Shown: positions 1 through 9,429 of the stretch, in pieces
How the letters are laid out: the number at the start of each line of letters is the position of its first letter
Position numbering within the stretch: the first letter of the stretch is position 1
NCBI GenBank assembly: GCA_030068075.1
Contig: CM057839.1
Coordinates: forward strand, 51,364,960 to 51,428,959
Source of the DNA: Paguma larvata
Lineage: Eukaryota; Chordata; Mammalia; Carnivora; Viverridae
Direction of reading: 5' to 3'
Length of the DNA stretch: 64,000 nt
Program-made: the position numbers and the translations under genes
The notes under the pieces: model-generated
The model's input: the letters and a program-made list of their open reading frames with translations, nothing else
Database searches by the model: none
Told to the model about the DNA's origin: nothing

Positions 1-143
1 GAACATGAATATGGAAAAAGCTTTGTTTGGCCAACGAATACTGTGTCCCGTGAATACAGGGAATGGCTGAAGGAACCTTGGTCAGATTTGTAGACTGATT
101 GTTCAACCATCATAAGCCACTTAGTATCAACAAATGAACTATC
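1..143. other. unassigned left edge, short open frame to position 93
   Basis: The first 93 bases read open in frame 1 on the plus strand from the window edge to a TAG stop (31 codons). The predicted peptide has no domain I recognise, and an open stretch of this length is common by chance. It could be the 3' end of an exon lying mostly outside the window, but nothing here supports that. The rest of the stretch up to the L1 target-site copy has no recognisable content. Confidence 0.2.
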
Positions 144-158
144 TCAATGACTTTTTCT
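144..158. repeat. L1 target-site duplication, left copy
   Basis: The 15-mer tcaatgactttttct occurs here and again, perfectly, at 1701-1715, bracketing the minus-strand L1. It is the direct repeat expected from target-primed reverse transcription. The run of T beside it is the complement of the element's terminal poly(A). Confidence 0.85.
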
Positions 159-171
159 TTTTCTTTTTTTT

Positions 172-245
172 CCCCAAGAGATCCAAGTAATATCAACTTT
201 ATGGATAGCATACATGTATAAATTTCCAATAAATTCATCTTACTT
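172..245 (-). other. candidate L1 3'-transduced segment
   Basis: About 70 bases lie between the L1's own 3' end (its AATAAA complement is near 264) and the outer poly(A) complement. They do not match the 3' ends of the other L1 copies in the window, which run directly into poly(A) after the AATAAATTATATTG-like terminus. A CATAAA variant signal sits at the right distance from the outer tail. I infer read-through transcription from a source L1 elsewhere; an independent insertion into the tail is the alternative. Confidence 0.6.
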
Positions 246-793
246 AATTTTTTAAAATATAATTTATTGTCAAGTTGGCTAACATACAGCGTATACAGTG
301 TGCTCTTTGTTTTGGGGGTAGATTCCCATGATACATTGCTTCCGTACAACACCCAATGCTCATTCCAACAAATGCCCTCCTCAATGCCCATCACCCATTT
401 TCTCCTCTCCCCTGCCCCCTACATCAATCCTCAGTTTGTTTTCTGTATTTAAGAGTCTCTTATGTTGCCTTCCTCCCTCTCTGTTTGTAACTATTTTTCC
501 CCCTTCCCTTCCCCCCACAGTCTTCTGTTAAGTTTCTCAAGTTCCACATATGAGTGGAAACATATGATATCTGTCTTTCCCTGACTGATTTATTTCACTT
601 AGCATGATACCCTCCAGTTCCATCCATGTTGCTGGAAAATAACAGGATTTCATTCTTTCTCATTGCCAAATAGTATTCCATTGTATATATAAACCACATC
701 TTTATCCATTCATCAGTTGATGAACATTTAGACTCTATCCATAATTTGGCTATTGTCGAAACCATTGCTATAAACATTGGGTTACATGTGCCC

Positions 794-1555
794 CTATGAA
801 TCAGCATTTCTGTATCCTTTGGATAAATTCCTAGTAATGCTATTGCTGGGTCGTAGGGTAGTTTTATTTTTAATTTTTTGAGGAACCTCTACACTGTTTT
901 CCAGAGCACTGCACCAGTTTGCATTCCCACAACAGTGCAAGAGGGTTCCCATTTCTCCACATCCTTGCCAGCATCTGTTGTTTGCTGGGTTGTTAATTTT
1001 AGCCATTCTGACTGGTGTGAGGTGGTATCTCAATGTGGTTTTGATTTGTATTTCCCCTATGATGAGTGACGTTGAGCATCTTTTCATGTGTCTGTTAGCC
1101 ATCTGGATGTCTTCTTTGGAAAAGTATGTATTCATGTCTTCTGCCCATTTCTTCACTGGATTATTTGTTTTTCGGGTGTTGAGTTTGGTAAGTTCTTTAT
1201 AGATTTTGGATACTAACCCATTATCCGATATGTCATTTGCAACTATCTTTTCCCATTCCATTGGTTGCCTTTTAGTTTTGTTGATTGTTTCCTTTGCCGT
1301 GCAGAAGCTTTTTATCTTGATGAGGTCCCAATAGTTCACTTTTGTTTTTATTTCCCTTGCCTTTGGAGACATGTCAAGCAAGAAATTGCTGTAGCTCAGG
1401 TCAAAGAGGTTGTTGCCTGTTTTCTTCTCGAGGGTTTTGATGGTTTCCTGTCTCACATTTAGGTCTTTTGTCCATTTTGAGTTTATTTTTGTGTATGAAG
1501 AAAGTGGTCCAGTTTCATTTTTCTGCACGTTTCTGTCTAGTTCTCCCAGCACCAT
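794..1555 (-). pseudogene. LINE-1 ORF2 C-terminal fragment, open
   Basis: A 253-codon uninterrupted frame encodes the post-reverse-transcriptase part of L1 ORF2p. It carries the conserved blocks around [15 protein letters not shown] and [20 protein letters not shown] and the Cys-rich segment [14 protein letters not shown]. The endonuclease and reverse transcriptase are absent because the element is 5'-truncated, so it cannot act on its own. The apparent start codon is internal to ORF2. A further in-frame-like L1 piece continues at 595-807 after a frameshift, so the C-terminus is broken. Confidence 0.88.
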
Positions 1556-1700
1556 TTGCTAAAGAGACGGTCTTTTTTCCATTGGATACTCTTTTCTGCT
1601 TTGTCAAAGATTAGTTAGCCATACATTTGTGGGTCCAATTCTGAGTTTCCTATTCTATTTCATTGGTCTCTGTGTCTGTTTTTGTGCTAATACCATATTG

Positions 1701-1715
1701 TCAATGACTTTTTCT
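1701..1715. repeat. L1 target-site duplication, right copy
   Basis: Perfect second copy of the 15-mer at 144-158, directly abutting the truncated 5' end of the minus-strand L1. Confidence 0.85.
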
Positions 1716-2236
1716 GACAATGAGTCATCTCAGCCAAGGTCTTGAAACTTCATGTGTCAAAAATATCTCCTAATTAGGTGGGTTTATTGTGCTCTCATTT
1801 CTCTGACATTTCTATGTCTTCTTACAGTTAATTTGGAATATTTATGGGTCTTTAAATTTAGGTACAACCTACCTAACCACTAGAAAGATATTCAGAACTT
1901 TGCAACATTATATCTGCATTCAGACATGTCTTTAAGCACGTTAAGAAAATAGTCACTACAACCTTCAATTAGTAATTTGGTTTTACTTTAACGTGAAGGA
2001 TATATAAATAAATTCTTGTACCTTTATGGTAAGGCTGTAGATGGAAATATTAATTTGTATTTTTCAGTGCTTTATGAGATACAATTTGTGCAATTAAAAC
2101 ATTACCTTTTACCGTAACTATAGTTAGAATAGTCTAGGGAAGACTTGCTCAGCATTTTTCAAATTGTAGGTGGTGGCCCATTAGTGGGCCATGATGGCTC
2201 ATATCTAACATTTGAAGCAGAGACAGATAGATTAGA
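1716..2236. other. unassigned AT-rich DNA
   Basis: About 520 bases between two L1 fragments. I see no exon-like frame, tRNA-like fold or repeat that I can name. Confidence 0.4.
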
Positions 2237-2240
2237 AAAT

Positions 2241-2790
2241 ACCAGCAACAGCACTGTTAGGAATCTACCCAAGAGACACAGGAGTGCTGATGCATAGGGG
2301 CACGTGTACCCCAATGTTTATAGCAGCATTTTCGACAATAGCCAAATCATGGAAAGAGCCTAAGTGTCCATCAACTGATGAATGGATAGAGAAGATGTGA
2401 TTTATATATACAATGGAATACCACGTGGCAATGAGAAAGAATGAAATCTGGCCATGTGTAGCAACATGGGTGGATCTGGAGGGTATTATGCTAAGTGAAA
2501 TAAGTCAGGCAGAGAAAGACAGATACCATGTTTCCACACATAGGTGGATTTTGAAAGACTTAGCAGAAGAACATGGGGGAGGGGAAGAGGGGGAAAAAAA
2601 GTCACAGAGGGGGAGGAAGGCAAAACATAAGAGACTGTTAAGTACTGAGAACAAACTGAGGGTTGATGAGGGGTGTGGGAGAGGGGAGAGTGGGTGATGG
2701 GCAGTGAGGAGGGCACTTGTTGGGATGAGCACTGGGTGTTGTATGGAAACCAATTTGACAATAAATTATATTGAAAAAAAGAAAGAAAAT
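2241..2790 (+). mobile_element. LINE-1 3' fragment
   Basis: A 5'-truncated L1 starting inside the ORF2 3' end. It contains the text coding for the ORF2p C-terminus (blocks around tagcagcattttcgacaata and ccatcaactgatgaatggat), then the G-rich 3' UTR, then AATAAATTATATTG and an A-rich tail. Several stops and indels disrupt the coding part. A short agaaaat repeat at both ends (2234-2240 and 2784-2790) may be the decayed target-site duplication. It lies in the opposite orientation to the L1 at 159-1700. Confidence 0.85.
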
Positions 2791-3020
2791 GTTATTTGAA
2801 ACTTTTACCCACAGTTCTAAGTGGAGTCATTGGACTGGGTAATGATCCAAATATGATGAGAAACATGGCAGGAAGATTGTTAAGGAATGAGAATAAAGTA
2901 ATATTGACAGGCTTATAGTTCAGACACTCAATATGATATGAGAAGCAAGTAGAAACTTTAACATTTTGCTAGATAATGAGCAGGAAGATATCTTGAATAA
3001 TAAGAATAATTAGCATTCAT
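2791..3020. other. unassigned DNA
   Basis: Short stretch between an L1 tail and a DNA-transposon remnant; no feature recognised. Confidence 0.35.
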
Positions 3021-3379
3021 CTAGGGCAAAAATTGGCACACTTTTTCCGGAGAGATCCAGACAGTAAAGTTTTAAGCTTTGTGGGCCACAAAGTCTGTGT
3101 CAAAATCATTCAGCTCTACTGTTGTAGCGTAAAAGCAGCCATAGACAATACTTAAGTCAATAGGTATGGTGATGGCCAGTAAAAATTTAAGGACGCAGAA
3201 ATTTGAATTTCATATAATTTCCAGGTACGAAGAAATACTCTTCATCCTCTTCTCCTTTATTAAAAAAAAGCCATTTAAACTTGTAAAAACCTTTTTAGCT
3301 TATGGGTTATACAAAGTCAGGTGGCCAGAAGGAAATACCCATGGATTTGGCTTGTAGGCCATAGTTTTCTGACCCCTAG
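3021..3379. mobile_element. ancient hAT-type non-autonomous DNA transposon
   Basis: The element resembles a mammalian non-autonomous hAT (MER/Charlie-type) consensus containing gctttgtgggccac and gtaaaagcagccatagacaat. The ends form a degraded terminal inverted repeat: the left end reads ctagggcaaaaattggc, and the right end read on the minus strand begins ctaggggtcagaaaac. The 8-bp target duplication expected of hAT elements is no longer visible. The exact subfamily is not assigned. Confidence 0.65.
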
Positions 3380-3448
3380 TCCAGGTGGTGGAAAATGGTG
3401 TATAGTTAGGTTTGCAAAGCGCTGCAGAGTTAAGGTGCTGTTAGATGC

Positions 3449-3481
3449 GATCAGCATTTAAGGGACCAAATAAAGCTAGAT
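3449..3481 (+). repeat. 33-bp dispersed duplicate, copy 1
   Basis: Begins gatcagcatttaaggg and matches 5005-5037 at 31 of 33 positions. The sequence is not low-complexity. Similarity continues weakly upstream (ctgttag) and, after a gap, downstream (tgtagaa). Confidence 0.6.
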
Positions 3482-4736
3482 TTCAATCCATTTAAAAATC
3501 TCATCTTTGTAGAACATTTTATTTTTAGCTTGGTTTGCGTCTTTGCTTCCATTTTAATGTGAACTAAATATAGACTGGAAACTCTGAGTCTCCGTACAGT
3601 AATATATGGGATAACAGCTTTCTTTCCATTTTGATTACAAGTTAAACATGGTATTCCATTATTAAAGATAAGAGACATAATAAATAATTTACTAAACCTT
3701 TACATATAGCTTAAGATGCCTTATTTGAAAGTGTCTAAATTTAGAAAGCTTTCACTTAGTTTAAGGTTGCATGTTTGCTGTTGTGGTAGGGGTGACAAAA
3801 GGTCATATGAAATGACCATTGTCAACCACCCGGGACTCCTCTCTGTTTCCAGGGTACAGTGTTTCACTCTTATTGGATTTGTTAGGCTTTACTTACTCAG
3901 GAAATGTGCTTATAAGCAAAGGTTTTAATTAAAGAGCATTTGTTTTATATCTAAGAATAGGCCTTTGAAAAAGGCCATAACATGTTAGTACATAATTTTC
4001 CCTTGGCAAATTCGTGTGGTTTTGCTGGGTATCAAGTATATTTCTCTGTGAATATTTAGTTACTTGAAGCACCCTTGTGTTTTTGACTTCATTAACTGGC
4101 TTAAAACCATTATTGATAATAGCTTTTTAATTTAGGATTGGGGGTAGATTGTTTCTGCTTTAGGTAGTCGTTTATTTTTTTCCAATGAACATATATGGTA
4201 TTAATTCTCTCCCCCTTACTTTTTGTTCTGAGGCTATTGAAAGACTATTAGGCTCTTGTTTTATACCAAAGAAATATGATTAGCTTTATCACATGCAGAG
4301 CTGGGATTTCTAACCTTCTCACTGTGCCATCTGAGTATCAGGGCTTTCTCAAACCGCTAGGATGTGATTTACTATAATAAAATCTTTTCGTATAGGCTTG
4401 GGGCATTTATGTCAGGAATTTTAAAATACCTTTCTACTTAACATTTATTGTTTACGGAGCAGTTTTATTAACTGAATAAACATGAGGTTTTTTTTAACGG
4501 TTGTGTGAAATTATCTAAAATTTTATAAAGTATAAAACTGAGACTCAGTTTAGTATGTGCTGAGTAAAGGGCAGGCTGGAACTCAAAAGCAAGACTTCTA
4601 ACTACTGCACCATTATTCCGTGGCACAGTGGACCCAATGGTAGGTTCCAAATGCCTGTTTTCAGGAGTTCTGCAAGCTCCTTAGGTTTTGGAGCCTTACC
4701 TCTACAGGGTACGGGCAAGGATGTATGCACGTGGTC

Positions 4737-4815
4737 TCTTCTTCTCCCCCCCCCCCCGCCCCCTCCCTGCCCTTCTTCTCTCCCTTCCCCTTCCTCCTCC
4801 TCCCTGCCCTGCCCT
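4737..4815 (+). repeat. pyrimidine-rich tract with C12 run
   Basis: Almost pure C/T for about 80 bases, with a run of 12 C at 4746-4757 followed by further C blocks. The complementary strand has closely spaced G-runs able to form a G-quadruplex. Confidence 0.75.
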
Positions 4816-5004
4816 TTATCAGTTGTTTAGTCTGTAAGTATATCTCTCACCAACGTGATAGATTTTCTAATGTCTTTCTGAATTTGAATCCCACGGTTTT
4901 AGTGACATGTTCGGAGCCTATGTTTGAAAAGTAAATTTCTGCATAAAATATTTTATGCAAAATCTGAAATTTCTACTGATTTTAATTACTGTTAGCAAAA
5001 TCAT

Positions 5005-5037
5005 GATCAGCATTAAAGGGACCAAATGAAGCTAGAT
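5005..5037 (+). repeat. 33-bp dispersed duplicate, copy 2
   Basis: Begins gatcagcattaaaggg; pairs with 3449-3481 (two mismatches). It may be a remnant of a shared unnamed repeat or of a local duplication. Confidence 0.6.
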
Positions 5038-5389
5038 GTAGAAGAAATGCTTTTAGGTATCTATATTTCCAAATAGGTTTTCAAAGACAACTCTTAGTTT
5101 CACTTCCATAAGGTAAGGTGCTATTTTTAAAAGGTCATGATATAGCACTAAAAAGAATTATGTAAGGTAATTTTCCACGTGGCCTATTAAAACATAGGTG
5201 AGGAAAAAATATCAGTAAAATTTATTTTTTACTAGCTAAGGAATGAAAATGACATTTGGAGGGCCATTTTCTCTATCTGCCTATTTTATTTAGGTAAGAA
5301 AGACTGCCAGGGCGTATACCCTGAGCAGGCATACTGTTTTGAGTAGGATTATTTGTATAAACTCATATAGTACTTTAAAATTATAACAT

Positions 5390-5570
5390 CAAAATAATGT
5401 TATATACAGTTAATATACAATAAATATGTTTTACATATGTTTACATATGTTAATATATGTTATATATAAACATATGTTTATATATGTTAGCATGTGTATA
5501 TATGAACATAATAAATACAATTATAATAGTGTATGTTATATACATGTTATATATATGAATATATCTCTGT
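5390..5570. repeat. TA-rich low-complexity tract
   Basis: Irregular TATATG/ACATAT-type repetition with several short palindromes such as catatgttta/tatatgtta. It is likely unstable in length and easily unwound; no function is implied. Confidence 0.7.
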
Positions 5571-5692
5571 AGTTTGCAAAGCAGAATGGTAAAATGAGCA
5601 CCTGTGAATCCAGTTTAAGAACCAGAACACTTCCATCACCACACATCTGCCTGTGCGTTCCTTCTCTTTTTCAGTCCTTTGTTGCCCCCCAA

Positions 5693-6090
5693 ATTCATTC
5701 ATAAACATATTTATGTTGTTCCAAGCACTCTCATAGGAGCCAGGGATTGAGCAATAAACAAAATGGACCGAAACCTCTGCCTTCATGGAGCTCACACTTT
5801 AATGCAGGGAGAGGTTATGACCTTATGAATATGTAAAATGAGTAGCATATTAGCAGGTGAGAAGTCCTACAGAGAAAAGGCATGGGTGGTGGTGGGGGAG
5901 GAGGGAGAGGAAGAGCTTTCTGAGAAGGTGCCATCTGAGCAAAGATCTTGAGGGAATGAACCATGTGGACCTCTGAGGGAAAAGTGGCCTAGGCAGAAGG
6001 AATAGCAGCTGCAAAGGCCAAGAGACAGAAGCTGCAAGGAGGAGGAGGTCAGTGGGAATGAAGCTGGGGGTGGTGGGAGTCAGGGAAGCA
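5693..6090 (-). mobile_element. L2 LINE fragment
   Basis: Read on the plus strand, it follows the reverse complement of the mammalian L2 3' end: a degraded attcattcataaacatattta, then atggagctcacactttaa, ctgagaaggtgccatctgag and gcagctgcaaaggcc. These are ordered landmarks of the L2 3' region. Divergence is high, as expected for an insertion predating the placental radiation. Confidence 0.7.
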
Positions 6091-6424
6091 GGTAGAAAGT
6101 TAGAAGTAAGTTAACAGTGTCAGAAGTCAGGCGATACTATAGAGAAGAGCTCTTAGCCTGGGGTTCATGCGTTCCATGCATGGATGGGCTTCAGAGGGCT
6201 CCCCAAATTTTAGATCTGGCTGAACACCCCTCAGAAGACTAACACCATTGATTTGTAAGAAGAATTGCAGGACAGACAATAAATGATAAATGAAAAAATA
6301 CACACACACACACACAATAACCCATCATTGTTGTGGTCGTTTGAAGAGATGTGAAAACTGGGGATGCATTCAATGAAATGAATCTTATTCAGCAGCATAG
6401 AATAGCAAGGTTCCTTTCAAGAGT

Positions 6425-6495
6425 TAGTGATGTTGGGTTTGCATCCTGGCTTTTTCAGGTACTATTAGGTGGCCTTAGTTATGTCACTTAATGTG
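6425..6495 (+). mobile_element. MIR SINE, 5' part
   Basis: The segment from gttgggtttgcatcctggct to gttatgtcacttaa follows the MIR tRNA-derived/core region (cf. the usual ...aatcctggct... and ...gacttgggcaag...). The element appears to resume at about 6885, so it is probably split by 6496-6884. Confidence 0.55.
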
Positions 6496-6884
6496 ACAGA
6501 CACTGCTGTGCTCATCAGTATCTGTGTTTCTCTTCTTCTTCCAGGCCCACCATTGGACTTCATTTCCCCCTTGCAGATAGGTGGGGTTATGTAACTGAGT
6601 TCAGGCCAGTGGAATATGGGTGGGAGTCATGTTTGTTATTTGGCCTCCAGAGCCTTTTACGAGACTCTCTCTGTTTTGTCCCTTCTCTCACCTACCAGCT
6701 AGATGTAGATTATCTTGGATCCCTGAATGACTTCATGGAGCAAAGCGTCTATGTCCCTGTCCCCAAACCTCCAGTCACATTGGATTGTGACACAAGAGGG
6801 AAATAGACCTTTACCGTGTTAAGAATCCGAGATTTGGGCCTGGTTTGGTACACTAGTTAGCATTTTCTCACCAATATACTTCAT
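6496..6884. mobile_element. ancient LTR-like repeat inside MIR (family uncertain)
   Basis: Contains ggggttatgtaactgagttc, ccctgaatgacttcatggag and gaaatagacctttaccgtgt, landmarks of an old mammalian interspersed repeat I believe to be of MaLR/MLT type. The ends are not sharp and no target duplication can be fixed. An open frame of 65 codons at 6609-6806 is a chance frame in this repeat. Confidence 0.4.
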
Positions 6885-6985
6885 CTCTGTGAACTGCAGA
6901 TTTCTGGTTTACAAAATGGATGTAGTGATTTCTGCCTCAAAGGACGGGTGGGTGATGAAGGTAAAAGAAATACACAGTATGCTTT
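6885..6985 (+). mobile_element. MIR SINE, 3' part (probable)
   Basis: Pattern catctctgtgaactgcagat ... ttacaaaatggatgtagtga ... is the MIR run ctcatctgtaaaatggggat, decayed. Co-linear with 6425-6495 on the same strand. Confidence 0.45.
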
Positions 6986-7430
6986 CAAATTCCTGATTTC
7001 TATATAATATTTTAAAAACTTGGTATAAAATCCTGATAACTCAGTTGTTCATGATACATGTATCTTTTGCATAACTTAATCAGTAGGGCATATAGATTAC
7101 TGTTCTTTGTTTACTATTTAAAAGCCTTGATAAAACTATAATTTTATAGGCCATTAATTTGCCCTTAAAAATAAAATGCCTTTGCTACCATGAGGGACCC
7201 TTTGGGCATGTGAAGACTCACATTGCAAGAGCAATGAAGATAGGCTTACTCTACTTGATGATTCTAGCTAGGGTCAACCTTGTTTCTAGAGTAATGTGTG
7301 TTCTAAGTGTCTAGTGAAAAAATACTTTCATAGGAACGAGTAACAACTTAGAGGTGGTAGTGGAAATAATTGGCCAGGTGGGCTTTTAGGTGGTTTTGTG
7401 GCCAAATCTACTTTATCCTGAAATGATCTT
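6986..7430. other. unassigned AT-rich DNA
   Basis: No nameable repeat, exon or RNA signature seen. Confidence 0.35.
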
Positions 7431-7439
7431 CTCGACATC

Positions 7440-8040
7440 TTCCCTGTCTCCTCAACTCCTGTTTACCCCTCAGTTCATATAATCTGCCCTTTGCCCCAAC
7501 CACTTCATGAAAACTTCCTATGCGAAGGTTACACGACCTAATTACTAAAATCTCGTGGTCTCTTTTTAGTTTTCACTCTGCTGTATTCATGCCCAATTTT
7601 GACACTGTTGACCATTTTTCCTCACATCTTCCCCTTTTGTTTTCAAGGTTTAAATTTCTCTTAGCTTTCTTATTACCTTTTTACAGCCTATCAGTCTCTA
7701 GCCCCAACTCATTTTGCTAATGCCAAATGTTTTTGTTTCCTAGGATTCTTATTCTAAGTCTGTTGCCTCTGTCTTAGTTAATGTGATCGATTAGATTAGA
7801 CTTCAGCTACCAGCTGTACCAGTCTTTCTCCAGCCTCTGAGACCTGGACCTCTATTCCCTTTGCCTACCAGTGCCTAATATAGTGGGTCCCATTGCCTTC
7901 TCAGCCTCGATATTCTCAAACTGAACAGGTATGTACACAATCTCCCCACCTACTGAGCACATTTTGCTTCACTACTTTTCTATCTTCCAGGATTTGCCTT
8001 GTAGCTAACTTGAACTTTTTATCTTCCTAATCATTTTCAT
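7440..8040 (+). mobile_element. L2 LINE ORF2-region fragment (probable)
   Basis: The stretch from catgaaaacttcctatgcga through gacactgttgaccatttttc matches the order of landmarks in the L2 ORF2 3' half, which in consensus contains a cactgttgaccac motif. It is heavily mutated and non-coding. Confidence 0.45.
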
Positions 8041-8044
8041 TAAC

Positions 8045-8145
8045 TCATTTGCCATCAACACATATGAATTCTGGCTGGGCAGAGTGCTAGGCCCTGCAGA
8101 TGGAGAAGTGTACAAGGCACACGTAGTCGCTTTCCTCATGTAGCT
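8045..8145 (-). mobile_element. L2 3' fragment
   Basis: gagtgctaggccctgcagat followed by tcctcatgtagctcag is the degraded reverse complement of the L2 terminus (consensus order: caggcactg..., ggggat, ...ccctcatggagct). Confidence 0.5.
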
Positions 8146-8164
8146 CAGTCAGCAGCCACCAAAT

Positions 8165-8345
8165 GTGGTCAATTCTGTATTTTTTCATGCATTATCTCAT
8201 ATAATCTTTATAACAAAAACTATTAAGTAGGTAGGTACAACTAGTATACTCATTTTAGAAGTGAGGAAACCAAGAATTAGATCAGTAGCTTGCCCAAGGT
8301 CACATAGCTGTCCAGGGACCTATTCGATGCCTGGTTTAACTATTG
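8165..8345 (-). mobile_element. MIR SINE
   Basis: Reverse-complement MIR: attatctcatataatcttta, aagtaggtaggtac, tcattttagaagtgaggaaa and cttgcccaaggtcacatagc occur in the expected order with consensus spacing. Confidence 0.8.
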
Positions 8346-8599
8346 TGGTATACTGTCTACTGCATGTATCTATTGTGAATTCACCTCTTCCCTTTTATTT
8401 CCATTGCCACTTACCCCAACTTCATTTGACCTGCAAAATGTATCATTTGTATGTTTCCTCTCTGGTCCATTGCCAGAGTTATCTTTATAAGAGGGAACGT
8501 TTTGCATGAACTCTTATACATTGCCCAGTGCTAGTGGAATACGTTCTAAATTTCTTAGCAGGGCTTAGTAGGTCTTTCTTAATTTGATGGTAAACTACT

Positions 8600-8930
8600 T
8601 TTCTGTTCATTTAACCACTATTTATTGAGTACTACCGTGGGTGTGGAATAATAAAATAAGATTAAAAACCCTGCTTACCAGATCACTATTGAGGAGAAGT
8701 TAATACACAAATATGTGTCAGATGTTCATAAGCACAATGAAGGAAAATAAGACAGTGTAAGGGCAGAGGGAGTGATGGGGCGGTGTGTGTATATATGTGT
8801 GTGTGTGGAATGTATTTTGGTTGACTAGGTCCAGGAAGGACTCCCTTTGATGAAGTAATTTGGAACAAAGATCTGAATGGAGTGACATCTGGTGTCAGAG
8901 CATACCAGGCAGAGTCAGTGCCATGCTCTT
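8600..8930 (-). mobile_element. L2 3' fragment
   Basis: ccactatttattgagtacta, a degraded body, then gaacaaagatctgaatggag and ataccaggcagagtcag follow the reverse complement of the L2 3' end. A short TG-rich stretch lies near 8784-8810. Confidence 0.6.
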
Positions 8931-8984
8931 CCAGTTGTGTTTCCTGTCACTGTCATCCTGTGGCGGATCATGCCAAATTCGTCT

Positions 8985-9125
8985 CTGTTCCCAAAGTAAG
9001 GCAGGTACTGTTGTACCTCCAAACGTTTTCACATGGTTTCCATCTACCTGGAATGCTCCTTTTCCCCCCACTTCTTTGCCTGATTTATTTTTATGTACTA
9101 TTATTTCCCAACATTTCTGAAAATA
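8985..9125 (+). mobile_element. possible L2 fragment
   Basis: catggtttccatctacctgg then aatgctccttttccccccac resembles the plus-strand L2 segment ...acctggaatgctcttccccc. It is short and diverged. Confidence 0.35.
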
Positions 9126-9234
9126 TTTGAGGTGGTTTATATTCAACACCATGTATCAAGCTTGGGTAAAATATAGATAGGACTAAGAGACCATGAATGT
9201 TAGTAGGTTAGTCTATAAAGTAGTGTGTCTGTTT

Positions 9235-9370
9235 TCTTTCTCTCTTTCTTTCTTCCTCCCTTCCTCCCTCCCTCCCTCCCTCCCTTCCTCCCTCCTTTCT
9301 TCCTTCCTTCCTTCTTTCCTTCCTTCCTTCCTTCCTTCCTTCCTTCCTTCCTTCCTTCCTTCCTTCCTTC

Positions 9371-9421
<51 letters not shown>

Positions 9422-9425
9422 TTTC
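9235..9425 (+). repeat. compound (TTCC)n(TTTC)n microsatellite
   Basis: About 190 bases of pure pyrimidine: an imperfect CCTTCCTCCC leader, then uninterrupted (TTCC)n from about 9316 to 9371, then (TTTC)n to about 9422. All plus-strand frames through it give Phe/Leu/Pro/Ser repeats, so the 84- and 120-codon open frames here are artefacts. Such homopurine-homopyrimidine tracts can form triplex DNA and are usually length-polymorphic. Confidence 0.95.
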
Positions 9426-9429
9426 TATC

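Larger units (their letters stand above)
159..1700 (-). mobile_element. LINE-1, 5'-truncated, with 3' transduced segment
   Basis: This is a carnivore-type L1 inserted on the minus strand. The plus strand shows, from left to right: a T-rich tail (159-171), about 70 bases unlike L1, a second short T/A-rich stretch, the L1 3' UTR (from about 257), and the C-terminal part of ORF2. The element stops abruptly near 1700, so it is 5'-truncated within ORF2. The unlike-L1 segment (172-245) ends about 27 bases beyond a CATAAA polyadenylation-signal variant (complement of 198-203), which is what a 3' transduction would show. The 253-codon open ORF2 frame and the perfect target-site duplication suggest a fairly recent insertion. 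Confidence 0.88.
3380..5389. other. unassigned AT-rich stretch with a 33-bp dispersed duplicate
   Basis: No exon or nameable transposon is seen over about 2 kb. It holds a pair of related 33-base segments (3449-3481 and 5005-5037) and a pyrimidine/C-run near 4740-4815. The short open frames are scattered over both strands and look like chance. Confidence 0.4.
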
